From positions 1 to 64,000 of the forward strand of contig NZ_JACIEP010000011.1 of assembly GCF_014196915.1 (NCBI RefSeq): DNA of 64,000 bases. Direction: 5' to 3'. The translations under genes and the position numbers were made by a program. Of the stretch, positions 49,899 to 59,256 are shown piece after piece (the stretch's first letter is position 1; each line of letters opens with the position of its first letter). The notes beneath the pieces were generated by a model, which worked only from the letters and a program-made list of their open reading frames with translations, ran no database searches and was not told where the DNA came from. The stretch comes from Dysgonomonas hofstadii. GTDB taxonomy: Bacteria; Bacteroidota; Bacteroidia; Bacteroidales; Dysgonomonadaceae.

Positions 49899-50201
49899 TA
49901 AGGAAACTGAATTAAGGATATAATAAAACAAAGGGGCTGTCCCAAAAGTAAGATTACACTATCAAAGTGTTACTTTCTTTTGTCATTCTGAGTGTAACGA
50001 AGAATCTCAACTCTCAAAAGAAGATCCTTCACTCCGTTCAGGATGACAGAAAGAAATCAAAAATTACTTTTGGGACAGCCCCTTTGTTTTTATTTATATG
50101 TAAAATGATCGAAGATAAAATGGATAAGATAAATATGAATGTAAATCATGGAAAAACTAAAAATATTGTATCTTTAAATTCAAAAACGAAGCTACCGGCC
50201 T
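49899..50201. other. Spacer occupied by a nested palindrome
   Basis: About 303 bp between the small membrane gene and the GNAT gene. Most is the palindrome at 49925-50090; the remaining 110 bp are AT-rich and hold TATCTTTA near 50168-50175, a weak -7 candidate. No gene is supported. Confidence 0.55.
49925..50090. repeat. 27-bp inverted repeat around a GTCAT-type palindrome
   Basis: Bases 49925-49951 are perfectly complementary to 50064-50090 (core GGGGCTGTCCCAAAAGTAA). Between them is a TGTCATTCTGAGTGTAACG palindrome (49981-50048). The nested arrangement repeats that at 33662-33801. It could act as a strong bidirectional terminator or be a small nonautonomous insertion. Confidence 0.85.
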
Positions 50202-50630
50202 ATGATTGAAATTAAACGAGTAACAAAGATAACCCCCGAAATTATCGATGCTTTTTCATTATTGATTCCCCAGTTGACAAATCAAAATCAGGTTCCTGAC
50301 AGAAAGGACATGGAAACAATAATAGAATCAAAAAACACGTATTTGTTTATCGGCTGTAATCCCGGTATAGTCGGTACACTTACATTGGTTATAATGAAAA
50401 CCCTTTCCGGATCCAAAGCATGGATAGAAGATGTTGTTGTAGACAGCAGCGCCCGTGGACAAAATATAGGGAAGGAGTTGGTTTGCCATGCAATAGATTA
50501 TGCAAAAAAACTAAATGTCTCAAGTATAAACCTGACATCAGGGACTGACAGGATTGCAGCAAATAAATTGTATCAGAGTTTGGGGTTTATACAGCGGAAT
50601 AGCAATTTATACCGCTTGTCTTTAGAATAG
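50202..50630 (+). CDS. GNAT-family N-acetyltransferase
   Basis: The 142-residue protein has the GNAT fold with the acetyl-CoA loop in AWIEDVVVDSSARGQNIGKELVCHAIDYAKK (R/Q-x-x-G-x-G/A near 84-90) and the C-terminal ASINLTSGTD...KLYQSLGF pattern. Acceptor substrate unknown. It is monocistronic with a strong terminator after it. Confidence 0.9.
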   Translation: MIEIKRVTKITPEIIDAFSLLIPQLTNQNQVPDRKDMETIIESKNTYLFIGCNPGIVGTLTLVIMKTLSGSKAWIEDVVVDSSARGQNIGKELVCHAIDYAKKLNVSSINLTSGTDRIAANKLYQSLGFIQRNSNLYRLSLE

Positions 50631-50633
50631 CAG

Positions 50634-50662
50634 GAAGGGCCGGATCACTGATCCGGCCCTTC
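50634..50662. terminator. Bidirectional terminator between convergent genes
   Basis: GAAGGGCCGGATCA and TGATCCGGCCCTTC form a perfect hairpin with T-rich flanks, between the GNAT gene and the DUF4832 gene. Confidence 0.9.
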
Positions 50663-50675
50663 TTTAAGAATAGTG

Positions 50676-52106
50676 TTATTTCACTTTCAATTCGTAAAGT
50701 TTGTTGTATCCGGTCGAGCTATCCCAAACACCGTTATTGGCGCATTGTATGCTAAATTCAGGCTTGGAATAGAGTGTTTCTGTCGGATCGGGTAAATTAA
50801 GGCAGACATTATATTTGCCACTTTGCATATCCGAAGGCAGTTCAACTTTTACATCCAGTTTTATTTCCTTGTCGGTAAACCAGAATCTCGGGTCTTCGTC
50901 CAGTTTGAATACTTTCTTTTGTTTCCCGTCAGTAGAGATCATCACAATTTCTACATTACGGGGATTGTAGGGGGCTGCCCATCCTATATTTTTAAGAGTT
51001 AAAGTCATTTCGTGTGTATTCCCTTTTGTTGTCTCCGGTTCATATTCAACCTTACTTAGAACTATCCGGTATCCCAACAGACGCTGAATTTCATCAAAAC
51101 AACCATTGAGTTTCCAGTCTTCAATAACTTCTGTCCTGTAATCGATGTTGAGGTATGACCAATGGTATTTTCTGAAATTGATCATTGCATTCGTGCATTC
51201 TGCGTACGAAGATGGCGCGCAGGTCTCTCCTCCCATCGCATAATATCTGGATTCGTTTTCCCAGTACTTCCTGTGACTCATGTTCTTATTGAATGTGCCT
51301 GTGTCGTCGTCGTCGGCAAGAAAGCAATCGTTGTGTCCGGCAATCCGTGAACGGTCTGAGTAATTGTAGGCTTCTGCAATGGTGATGGAATCGGCATGTG
51401 TTATCCCCAAAATATTGATTTTAGCTTTGGGATAACGTATACATACCATTCTCTCTTTTGGCAGCGCTTTCAATAGGGCATCTAAAACCTGCTTACGGGG
51501 GGCGTATTCATTCTCTTTGGGTTCAAAAATATAGTTGTCGGTATAATACCATTCCCCCCATACACCGATGAATCCGGCCTGAAGAAAACTTATTACATCC
51601 ATATATTCCTGAAAGATAGGGGTTAGTTGTTCAATATGATTTTTCGTTATTTCCCATGGAGCATCCCAGGGCTTATCGTTTTCGCTTTTGGTATACGAAA
51701 ACCTTAATACAGCTTTGCCGCCTCCATCCCTCAGTGCCTGCATATTGGCTCTTATCCGTTGGAGATAGTCGTCTGATATTGGTTTGTTCCTGAAATCAGG
51801 CATATAGTAAATAGTATAGAACAAAGTGATGCTTTGGTCTTTTCTGTATGTCCTTACTTCATTGGCAGTTAATGTAGATGTTTCACCTGTGATAAATTCC
51901 TTGTAAGTATATAAACCCCTTTCAGGATTAGGGATATTTTCCTTTGATTCGGCAAAAGTTATTGTTTCTAGGTTTTTATTCACAGGCTTATCGGTATCCT
52001 CGGCGTGTCCTGAATCATCTCTTTTCCCGCAAGCTACAATCCCTATTGTTATAGCAAAAGCCAGTATTACAGTAATATATAGTTTTTTTTTCATTTTCGT
52101 TTTCAT
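50676..52106 (-). CDS. DUF4874/DUF4832 lipoprotein
   Basis: From ATG 52106 the product has 476 residues with a lipoprotein leader (MKKKLYITVILAFAITIGIVAC). It contains NIPNPERGLYTYKEFI and a TIM-barrel-like DUF4874 region with FLQAGFIGVWGEWYYTDNY, then DUF4832 with SYLNIDYRTEVIEDW and a C-terminal Ig-like domain (GWAAPYNPRNVEIVM). Such proteins look like glycoside-hydrolase relatives of unknown activity in polysaccharide loci. ATG 52118 and 52094 are alternatives. It is the last gene of the locus. Confidence 0.8.
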   Translation of the reverse strand: MKTKMKKKLYITVILAFAITIGIVACGKRDDSGHAEDTDKPVNKNLETITFAESKENIPNPERGLYTYKEFITGETSTLTANEVRTYRKDQSITLFYTIYYMPDFRNKPISDDYLQRIRANMQALRDGGGKAVLRFSYTKSENDKPWDAPWEITKNHIEQLTPIFQEYMDVISFLQAGFIGVWGEWYYTDNYIFEPKENEYAPRKQVLDALLKALPKERMVCIRYPKAKINILGITHADSITIAEAYNYSDRSRIAGHNDCFLADDDDTGTFNKNMSHRKYWENESRYYAMGGETCAPSSYAECTNAMINFRKYHWSYLNIDYRTEVIEDWKLNGCFDEIQRLLGYRIVLSKVEYEPETTKGNTHEMTLTLKNIGWAAPYNPRNVEIVMISTDGKQKKVFKLDEDPRFWFTDKEIKLDVKVELPSDMQSGKYNVCLNLPDPTETLYSKPEFSIQCANNGVWDSSTGYNKLYELKVK

Positions 52107-52232
52107 ATTTAAAGGCATAATATTCTCTCCGGCAAGGTCTTATTATGATCTTGCCCATGTTCATTTTAGATAGTTGTGTGACTAAGTAGTTGGATTGTGA
52201 AAACTGTAACTACCCGGCTACTTAATTTTTTT

Positions 52233-52243
52233 AACTACTGATT
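52233..52243 (-). repeat. AATCAGTAGTT repeat core
   Basis: The minus strand reads AATCAGTAGTT, also found at 21303-21313 and 35026-35036. An adjacent AAGTAG/CTACTT pair (52190-52222) makes an imperfect stem between the GH31 and DUF4832 genes. Confidence 0.5.
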
Positions 52244-52251
52244 CATATTTT

Positions 52252-53838
52252 TTACTTAGATTTTTCAAACCATAGAAGTCTGTCGATAGGAACCGTAATT
52301 GTATATACTTTCCCTCCTTTATATTTTTGGCCGAGATCATCTGTCCAATTTCCTTTAGGCAATTTTACCGTACGGGTATCATTTTCTGACATGATAGGAG
52401 CAACCAGATATTTATCTCCTAGCATATACTGGTCTTTACAATCTTCAAAACCTTCGTCAGGGAACATGTATTCCATATGCCTGGCTATCGGTTCGCCTGT
52501 TTTTGATGAATGCTGTGCCAGAGACAATATATAGTCACCTAATTCTTCGTGCCATTTGGCATACTTGAGACAAATATCCAGATGACTTTTATCGAGAATC
52601 CGCCATGGAGCTACCGAAAACTGCATCATAGGCATCATGGAATGAATCTGGCAGGAACGTACAATCAGCCGTTGATCAAATTTAGCAGGATCAACTCCCT
52701 GAAAACTTGAATACTCACCCCCGCCGATCATATCGGGACAGGCATACGCATAGCCAACTAATCCTGTTGCGACCATATCGGGTACTAACTTAGCCACATC
52801 TCTCCACGAATATTGTTTGTCACCCAGGCGCTGTACCAAAGCTTCGCCACCCAGTTTCCAGCAGGCACGGTATTCGTTATACGGGAATTCGAGTCCCAGC
52901 TTGGCCCACAGATATGTTTGTTCCGTGTCGAACGATTTATTGTCGTATACTCTTATGTCTTCTTCCAGATATCTTTCCTGGTCTCCTGCATCAAATTTAA
53001 ATCCATCTATACCGTAATCCGATTGCATATTTTGTAATGTTTTCAACAGGTGGTTGTAGGCATCGGGGTTGCTTAAATCGTAGCATGCGCTCAAGCCGTT
53101 CCACCAATCCAGGATAGCAGGCCGGTCTTTATTCCGGTCTTTTACCAGATAGCCTTGATTTCTCAGGTATCTGTATTCTTGTGTGTCAGGAGAGACGAAC
53201 GGACTTACCCACAGCATAACCTTGAAGCCCATCGCATGAAGCTGGTCGACCATTGCTTTCGGATCCGGAAACTTATCAGGTCTGAATTCAAAATTGCCAT
53301 AGTATTTTTGCCAGTTATCGTCGATCATCAATACTCCCGGAGGAAATCCGTTGTCAATTAGATCTTTAGCGTACTTAAGAACGTCTTCCTGATTCTGATT
53401 ATATATAAGTTCGATCCATGTATTATATTGAGGCTTAGAGAAAAATAAATCGGGAGGAAGAACTCCTGATGGCGGAAAATGCTTTTGAGAAGCACCCAGA
53501 TAAGCGTCTTTCAATGTCTTTCCCGCTTCGACACAATCTATCGCTCCCTTTTGAGAAGATAATACGATCTTTTCATTTTTAAACTGGAAAGTAAACGGAG
53601 AATCGCTCCAGATATAGCGTCCTTTATTTGACACTAACAATGGAGACGTCTGATTATTAAAATCCTGTGTTCTAAGATCTACTTTATTTGTATTATTTTC
53701 GAATGGCATCATATAGCCTATCCCGGTCGCTCCTCCCCACCATTTTTCGCCGGGTAATAAGTCAATTTCCCTGGTTTCCTGGGCTATGAAGCTTATCGTG
53801 CAAATTAGTCCTATTAAATTAAGAATTACTTTTTTCAT
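52252..53838 (-). CDS. GH31-family glycosidase
   Basis: The 528-residue enzyme has a signal peptide (MKKVILNLIGLICTISFIA), a short N-terminal beta domain, and a GH31 barrel with WIELIYNQNQEDVLKYAK, PPGVLMIDDNWQ, GFKVMLWVSPFVSPD and the nucleophile Asp283 in DGFKFDAGD. The C-terminal part (YLVAPIMSENDTRTVKLPKG) is the usual beta extension. GH31 acts on alpha-glucosides, alpha-xylosides or sulfoquinovosides; the short length and KFDAGD motif resemble the SNARE-side bacterial group with unclear specificity. It starts 27 bp after the regulator's end. Confidence 0.85.
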   Translation of the reverse strand: MKKVILNLIGLICTISFIAQETREIDLLPGEKWWGGATGIGYMMPFENNTNKVDLRTQDFNNQTSPLLVSNKGRYIWSDSPFTFQFKNEKIVLSSQKGAIDCVEAGKTLKDAYLGASQKHFPPSGVLPPDLFFSKPQYNTWIELIYNQNQEDVLKYAKDLIDNGFPPGVLMIDDNWQKYYGNFEFRPDKFPDPKAMVDQLHAMGFKVMLWVSPFVSPDTQEYRYLRNQGYLVKDRNKDRPAILDWWNGLSACYDLSNPDAYNHLLKTLQNMQSDYGIDGFKFDAGDQERYLEEDIRVYDNKSFDTEQTYLWAKLGLEFPYNEYRACWKLGGEALVQRLGDKQYSWRDVAKLVPDMVATGLVGYAYACPDMIGGGEYSSFQGVDPAKFDQRLIVRSCQIHSMMPMMQFSVAPWRILDKSHLDICLKYAKWHEELGDYILSLAQHSSKTGEPIARHMEYMFPDEGFEDCKDQYMLGDKYLVAPIMSENDTRTVKLPKGNWTDDLGQKYKGGKVYTITVPIDRLLWFEKSK

Positions 53839-53865
53839 AAGGCATTATTTTGTTTAGATATTTTA

Positions 53866-56800
53866 TTATTTTGTTTTAATATATTCTGATGGAGATACTC
53901 CAAATTGCTCTTTAAACGACCGGGTGAAATAGGACGGGCTTTCGAGCCCTACGATATAGCCCACCTCACTTACTGACATAGCAGTCGTTTTAAGTAATTC
54001 CGCCGCCCTGTCGAGCCGTATTTTACGGATATAGTTACCCAATGACATACCTGTCGTAGTCTTAATGGTTTCATATAATTTTGTCCTGTTCAAACCGAGC
54101 TCAAGACACAGGTGATCGACAGAAAAGTCCTTGTTCGTTAAATTAGCATTCACCAGCTCTGTCAGTTTATCAAACAGTTTGTCTTGTTTTTTCTCTATTA
54201 TATTCTGCCTTATATTGTCAGCCGGCATCGACTTTTTGATTTGCTGGCTTTTCTTTAGCAGATTGCGGATGGTGGCCTTCAATAGATTGAAGTTGAAAGG
54301 TTTGGGTATGTATGCGTCCGCTCCGGTCTCTATTCCTTCTATCTGATGCTCAATCAATGCCTTTGCACTTAATAAGATCACTGGGATGAAGCCGGTGCGC
54401 AGAGACTCTTTCAGGGTTGTACATAGCTCGATGCCGCTTATTTTTGGCATCATGACATCCGAAATAACTATGTCGGGAAAATGGGTATTGCACTTATCCA
54501 AAGCATCCTGGCCATCTACAGCCATAATAACATTGTATTCTTTTACAAGGTATTCGCGTAATACCATAAGAATCTCGTAGTTGTCATCAGCTATCAGTAT
54601 TGTAGGCTTTTCTTCGTTATGTATTGCCGTTGTTTCTGTTGCTTCTAAAGATTCATACTCAAGGGCATAATCTGATAGATATTCTTCTATGCTGAAATCA
54701 GATTCATCAGACTTTTCTTCCTTTGACAGATAGTTGTCGTTTAGCGGCAGGGCAATGGTAAATTCGGTGCCTTCATTTATTGTGCTGCTCACCACTATTC
54801 CTCCATGATGAAGTTCTACCAGCGATTTAACTAAAGAGAGCCCGATTCCGGAACCTGATTTATTGCTTGTGCTACCGTCCAGCCTTTGAAACCGGTCAAA
54901 AATCCGTGATAATGAATCTTTTTCAATTCCTATTCCCCTATCGCTGACAGAGACAATAAGCTGCTCTCCGCCCAGCATTGCAGATGTATTCCGGAAAGAA
55001 TTCTTATGTTTAGGTTCGAACTTTTCAAAATCATTTACAGATACCTTTATATTTATTTCGCTTCCTGTTTTGGAGTAGAGTATACTGTTAGAAATTATAT
55101 TTGACAGAATTTTACTGAAATGGCCCTGGTCCATCCACATTTTTATATCGGTGGCAGGTAAGTCTAACGTCATATTGATCTGAAGAGACTCTGCCCAGGC
55201 CTTAAATTCTTCATAGATGCATTGTATATATTCCGGGATAGAGATATAAGTCGCATTGATCTTTTCGACTTTTATATCAGAACGGTGGAAGTCCAGTAAT
55301 TCATTTACAAGTTTCAGTAATTTTCCAGCGTTACGTTTTATTACATCAAGATATTTATCCGGGCCTATATGCTGGGTTTCCTCAATTTCGGTTATGGCCG
55401 AGTTGATCAGAGTCAGAGGTGTCCTGAATTCGTGTGAAACATCGGTAAAGAAGCGCATTTTCATCTCTATCATTTCTTCTTTCCGTTTTTCCTCTTCCCG
55501 CTGCATGGTAATAGTGTTCTTCATTTGTACCCATCTCAAAAAATACTTTATACCAACATAGGTCAATAGCACAAGTAAGAGAGCATATAATGCATAAGCC
55601 CACCATGTTCTCCAGAATGGAGGTTGAGAATAGATAGTCAGGGTATATTGTTTTCCGTTCCAGTTACCCCAGTTCCCTGCTTCTACCAGCAATTTATGTT
55701 TTCCATACGGGATTTTCTGATATGAAACTGTCGGGTTCTTCCCTGTTTCTATAAACCGCCAGTCATTGTCATACCCTTCCAGTTTATATCTATAGCGTAT
55801 ATGCTGTTTGAGGTCGAACAGTAAGGATGTGAAATCGACTGAAAAGTTATTGTCGGGATAATCTAGCGTTAAGTTTCCTGAATACTCTATATCGGAATTT
55901 ATCAGTTCTCCGTTTATATATAATCTGGAGAAATAAATATGATATGAAGCTGTGTCTGCCGTTTGTGGCTTGGGAGTAAAATAATTAAATCCGTTTGCTC
56001 CTCCGAAGTAGAGGTTGCCTTCACTGTCCTTGCATGACGATGATGTCCCGAAAACTTCACTTTGCAGCCCGTCATTGGTATCAAAGACATTGAATCTTTT
56101 CAACTGGTCGTCAAAGCAGCTAAGGTAAAATCCACCGCACCACACATTGCCAAATTTATCCACCTCAACACTTTCCACATCATTTGATGTAGCTCCCGCT
56201 TCTTTTCCATAATTCGTGGCTACATAGTCATACGACCCGTCCGGATTGTCTTTTAAAATGACCTTATTCAGGCCGCTTCCCATTGTTCCGATCCAGTATA
56301 TTGAATCATTCCCTTTATCGATAGGCCAGACATAGTTGCTGCTGAGGCTGTATTCGTAATTTTCACGGGCCAGATATTTTACAATCCGTTTTGGATTTCC
56401 CATCTCGTCAAATATCACCCTGTTAATACCCATGGCAGAGGTAACAATGAGCTCATTCTTCACAGTGTCCGAATAAATATTATGCAACTGGTTAGTAGAT
56501 AGGCTATAAGGCTCGTGTGTGGAACTTGTGTAGACCTGCGTGTTTGCCCATTTGCCATTTACTTTTTCGAAGCATTGCAAGCCCGAATGAGTCGCGGCCC
56601 ATAAACGGTTATATTTGTCGAATGTCAGCCAGAAAATATAACCTTCGTTTACCGTCCTGAGAGAAGCGGTTATACTTCTGCTTTTTTTATTTATTATCAC
56701 CAGATCATTCTTTACAGCGGCATACACATTGTCTGCGTCGGACTGTATACTTGTTATACTGGGTAATAACTGGTCTGAAACACAATAATCAGGCTCTGTT

Positions 56801-57990
56801 TGTTTGCTTTTAACGTTGAATCTGCTCAGTCCCCCCTGTTTACTGCCGATATATACATGTCCGTCACTGCTGTAATGCATTGAGCTGATGAATTCTGAGT
56901 TAACTGTTTTCTGAGAGGGCAGAGGACTGTAATGAATCGTATTGAAGAAGCGTGATTCTATATTAGCATAGGAAATTCCGCCACCCCAGGTCGAAATCCA
57001 CAGGTTATTGTTCCGGTCGATAAACATATTGTTCATGTCATTGCCTGCAGAACGAGGATTAAACGAGGAGTGTTTATGTTCTGTAAATTGCAAAGGATTA
57101 CTGTTTTTGGAAACCTGTACAAGCACTTCATTCGACATGACCCATACATATTTATTGTCGACCCATAGTGATACAAGCTCGCTCTTCGTGTTTATTTCAA
57201 GCTGATTCAGCAATATGTATTTATTATTTTCTATCTGGTATTCTTTCAGGTCTTTCTCGTAGGTGATCCACAGGCGGGAGTCGTTGTAGCAAATATTCCG
57301 GACTCCTGTGCCTATATAATTATCGCCTCCTCCCGCAAAAACGAGCTCCCCGTTATTATTCCTTTTGTAAGCAGAGAGATACCCTCTTCCTGTGATCCAT
57401 GCATTGCCTTTTTCGTCCAAAGCCAGTTTAGGATATAATTCGTCTGAAAGGAATTCGTAACTGTCGCCTATTTTCAGGGGTTCTATTTCCGGTTGCTTAT
57501 GTTTTTTATCGATGGGATTTACTTTTACAAGCCTTATTTTATTGTCGGATATAAGCCATATCTGATTGTTGATGCCTGCTTTTATTGTTCTGACTTTCTG
57601 GTAAAAATCCTTATCCAGCTTATCATTGACAAGGAAGTCCACGTATTTTTTATTTTTTATATCGAAACAGGCCAATCCGGCTTCAGTAGCCAGCCAGAGA
57701 TAATCGCCTGCGATCTGGATGCTGTGTATCCTGTTGTAATACACAGACTGTAATTTGCCATCTTCGTATTTATATGAATCTATAATATAACCATCGTAGC
57801 GGTTCAATCCTCTGTGAGTCCCAAACCAGATATATCCCAACGAATCTTGTGCTATACAGGTGACATTATTGTGGAGCAACCCATCATTCCGGCTTAAATG
57901 ACGGAACAATAATTCGCCTTGCGCACTAAGGATCGTTGATCCGCATACGACAAACAAAATTGTTATTATTATTTTCTTAATGTACTTCAT
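53866..57990 (-). CDS. Hybrid two-component system regulator (HTCS)
   Basis: The 1374-residue sensor-regulator has a signal peptide, two periplasmic beta-propellers built from reg_prop repeats (IWFGTHRGLNRYDG, LWISTWGGGISY, VYIGSKQGGLSRF), a Y_Y_Y domain near 690-770, one membrane helix near 797-820, a histidine kinase with His853 in DVSHEFRTPLTLI, an HATPase domain (GSGIGLSLVKSLV), a receiver domain with Asp1178 in DIVISDVMMPKISG and a C-terminal AraC HTH (MSVSEVGYIVGLESPSYFTRSF). Such regulators sense a sugar in the periplasm and switch on the neighbouring SusCD locus. Confidence 0.96.
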   Translation of the reverse strand: MKYIKKIIITILFVVCGSTILSAQGELLFRHLSRNDGLLHNNVTCIAQDSLGYIWFGTHRGLNRYDGYIIDSYKYEDGKLQSVYYNRIHSIQIAGDYLWLATEAGLACFDIKNKKYVDFLVNDKLDKDFYQKVRTIKAGINNQIWLISDNKIRLVKVNPIDKKHKQPEIEPLKIGDSYEFLSDELYPKLALDEKGNAWITGRGYLSAYKRNNNGELVFAGGGDNYIGTGVRNICYNDSRLWITYEKDLKEYQIENNKYILLNQLEINTKSELVSLWVDNKYVWVMSNEVLVQVSKNSNPLQFTEHKHSSFNPRSAGNDMNNMFIDRNNNLWISTWGGGISYANIESRFFNTIHYSPLPSQKTVNSEFISSMHYSSDGHVYIGSKQGGLSRFNVKSKQTEPDYCVSDQLLPSITSIQSDADNVYAAVKNDLVIINKKSRSITASLRTVNEGYIFWLTFDKYNRLWAATHSGLQCFEKVNGKWANTQVYTSSTHEPYSLSTNQLHNIYSDTVKNELIVTSAMGINRVIFDEMGNPKRIVKYLARENYEYSLSSNYVWPIDKGNDSIYWIGTMGSGLNKVILKDNPDGSYDYVATNYGKEAGATSNDVESVEVDKFGNVWCGGFYLSCFDDQLKRFNVFDTNDGLQSEVFGTSSSCKDSEGNLYFGGANGFNYFTPKPQTADTASYHIYFSRLYINGELINSDIEYSGNLTLDYPDNNFSVDFTSLLFDLKQHIRYRYKLEGYDNDWRFIETGKNPTVSYQKIPYGKHKLLVEAGNWGNWNGKQYTLTIYSQPPFWRTWWAYALYALLLVLLTYVGIKYFLRWVQMKNTITMQREEEKRKEEMIEMKMRFFTDVSHEFRTPLTLINSAITEIEETQHIGPDKYLDVIKRNAGKLLKLVNELLDFHRSDIKVEKINATYISIPEYIQCIYEEFKAWAESLQINMTLDLPATDIKMWMDQGHFSKILSNIISNSILYSKTGSEINIKVSVNDFEKFEPKHKNSFRNTSAMLGGEQLIVSVSDRGIGIEKDSLSRIFDRFQRLDGSTSNKSGSGIGLSLVKSLVELHHGGIVVSSTINEGTEFTIALPLNDNYLSKEEKSDESDFSIEEYLSDYALEYESLEATETTAIHNEEKPTILIADDNYEILMVLREYLVKEYNVIMAVDGQDALDKCNTHFPDIVISDVMMPKISGIELCTTLKESLRTGFIPVILLSAKALIEHQIEGIETGADAYIPKPFNFNLLKATIRNLLKKSQQIKKSMPADNIRQNIIEKKQDKLFDKLTELVNANLTNKDFSVDHLCLELGLNRTKLYETIKTTTGMSLGNYIRKIRLDRAAELLKTTAMSVSEVGYIVGLESPSYFTRSFKEQFGVSPSEYIKTK

Positions 57991-58080
57991 GTTAATTGAA
58001 ATATTTTAATCAAAAGTACTAAGATATTAATTAACTGATAGATTCATAAAAGATTATAACGTTTCATATTGAAAAGAATT

Positions 58081-58112
58081 ATTCGTCCTGTACAAAAAAT
58101 ACAGGACGAATA
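58081..58112 (-). terminator. Terminator between the SusE-like gene and the regulator
   Basis: ATTCGTCCTGTA and TACAGGACGAAT form a perfect hairpin around AAAAAA just after the stop of the 58121-59224 gene. Confidence 0.8.
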
Positions 58113-58120
58113 GTCCCTAT

Positions 58121-59224
58121 TTATGGGTTGACAACTATTTCGACAGTGGAAAACTGCGTACTATAGTTGTATTCGTCTTTTCCGATATTTTTCAGGTCGT
58201 CCTTATAGCCATTGCCCGAATAGTTCTTGAAACTGGAATTATTCCCGATAGCCGTCACTGTGTATGTTCCCGGAGTCGTATAGGTATACTGATATGTAAT
58301 GAGGCCGGAATTATCATTAACAGGTAACACATGAGCCGTAGAGAAAGGAACATAATCAATGCCTCCGTATGTGGCCGACTCGATAAAATAATCTCCTACA
58401 TAGCCAACACTCCCACTTGCGGTAAACAGAATCTGTACATATGACAACTCAGTCATTGTTTTCCCTGTTCCGGTTTGCCATTCGGCAATTATCCGGGTAA
58501 GATCGACTGAATAGTCAGTATAGGCCAGATTTGGATTCCAGTAAATATCCCATACCGTATTATCACTGAATGTAATATCTGTATCTCCGGCGCCCTTCCC
58601 TCCCAGGCGTATTACAACGGGGAAGGTGGTAATATCGGGACGTTGTTCTCCTGAATAGATTTCTTCTAATTTATCCTTTTCAAACCTCATGCGGATAGTC
58701 AGGTTTTTATTTGTTCCCAACTTGGAATTGATATTAAAACGCAGTGCCTGATACCACCAGTCGGGATTTTTTGATACAACCTTAAGCGCATTTTTCTGAA
58801 TGGTGGGATCAAGTACCACCTCTGCCTCCGAGCCAATCAGGCTCCATCCTCCGTTTGCATCCCTTACTTCCAGCAGGTTGTCTTTGACAGTTGCCGCTCC
58901 GGCTTCTGTTTCAGACAGATCGCAATTGTAAGGTACTACCGAAGGGTCGACAGGCCTGTAGTTATTATTCTGGATATCCTCCTCTGTCTTACCATTCAAT
59001 AAGAATGATGCGCTTGTCTGATAGTCATACCCTTCGTCCCCGGTAAAAATAACTACGGACATCGCGTTATGTTTTATCGTAAAGGTTACAGGCTCACCCA
59101 CACTAACCTGTAGTTTGTCTGCCTCTAAAGAGACCCGGGTGCTTTCCGCTTCTTCATCGCTACAAGAAATCATTGTGACTGCCGACAGCAGGATAATGAA
59201 TTTAATATATTTTATTTTCAACAT
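58121..59224 (-). CDS. SusE-position surface lipoprotein (DUF5017-like)
   Basis: The 367-residue product has a lipoprotein leader ending MISCSDEE, an N-terminal Ig-like domain (LQVSVGEPVTFTIKHNAMSVVIFTGDEGYDYQ), a galactose-binding-like middle domain, and a C-terminal TYQYTYTTPGTYTVTAIGNN strand pattern. This is the layout of DUF5017 and related SusE/F-type proteins that bind glycans outside the cell. It follows susD by 32 bp and ends the susCDE transcript. Confidence 0.8.
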   Translation of the reverse strand: MLKIKYIKFIILLSAVTMISCSDEEAESTRVSLEADKLQVSVGEPVTFTIKHNAMSVVIFTGDEGYDYQTSASFLLNGKTEEDIQNNNYRPVDPSVVPYNCDLSETEAGAATVKDNLLEVRDANGGWSLIGSEAEVVLDPTIQKNALKVVSKNPDWWYQALRFNINSKLGTNKNLTIRMRFEKDKLEEIYSGEQRPDITTFPVVIRLGGKGAGDTDITFSDNTVWDIYWNPNLAYTDYSVDLTRIIAEWQTGTGKTMTELSYVQILFTASGSVGYVGDYFIESATYGGIDYVPFSTAHVLPVNDNSGLITYQYTYTTPGTYTVTAIGNNSSFKNYSGNGYKDDLKNIGKDEYNYSTQFSTVEIVVNP

Positions 59225-59256
59225 AATATTCAGATTTAATATTAGACAATTATCTG

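Noticed and set aside
49967-50209. 80-codon frame over the nested palindrome
   Set aside because: It lies in the inverted repeat and overlaps the GNAT gene start; the product is not protein-like.
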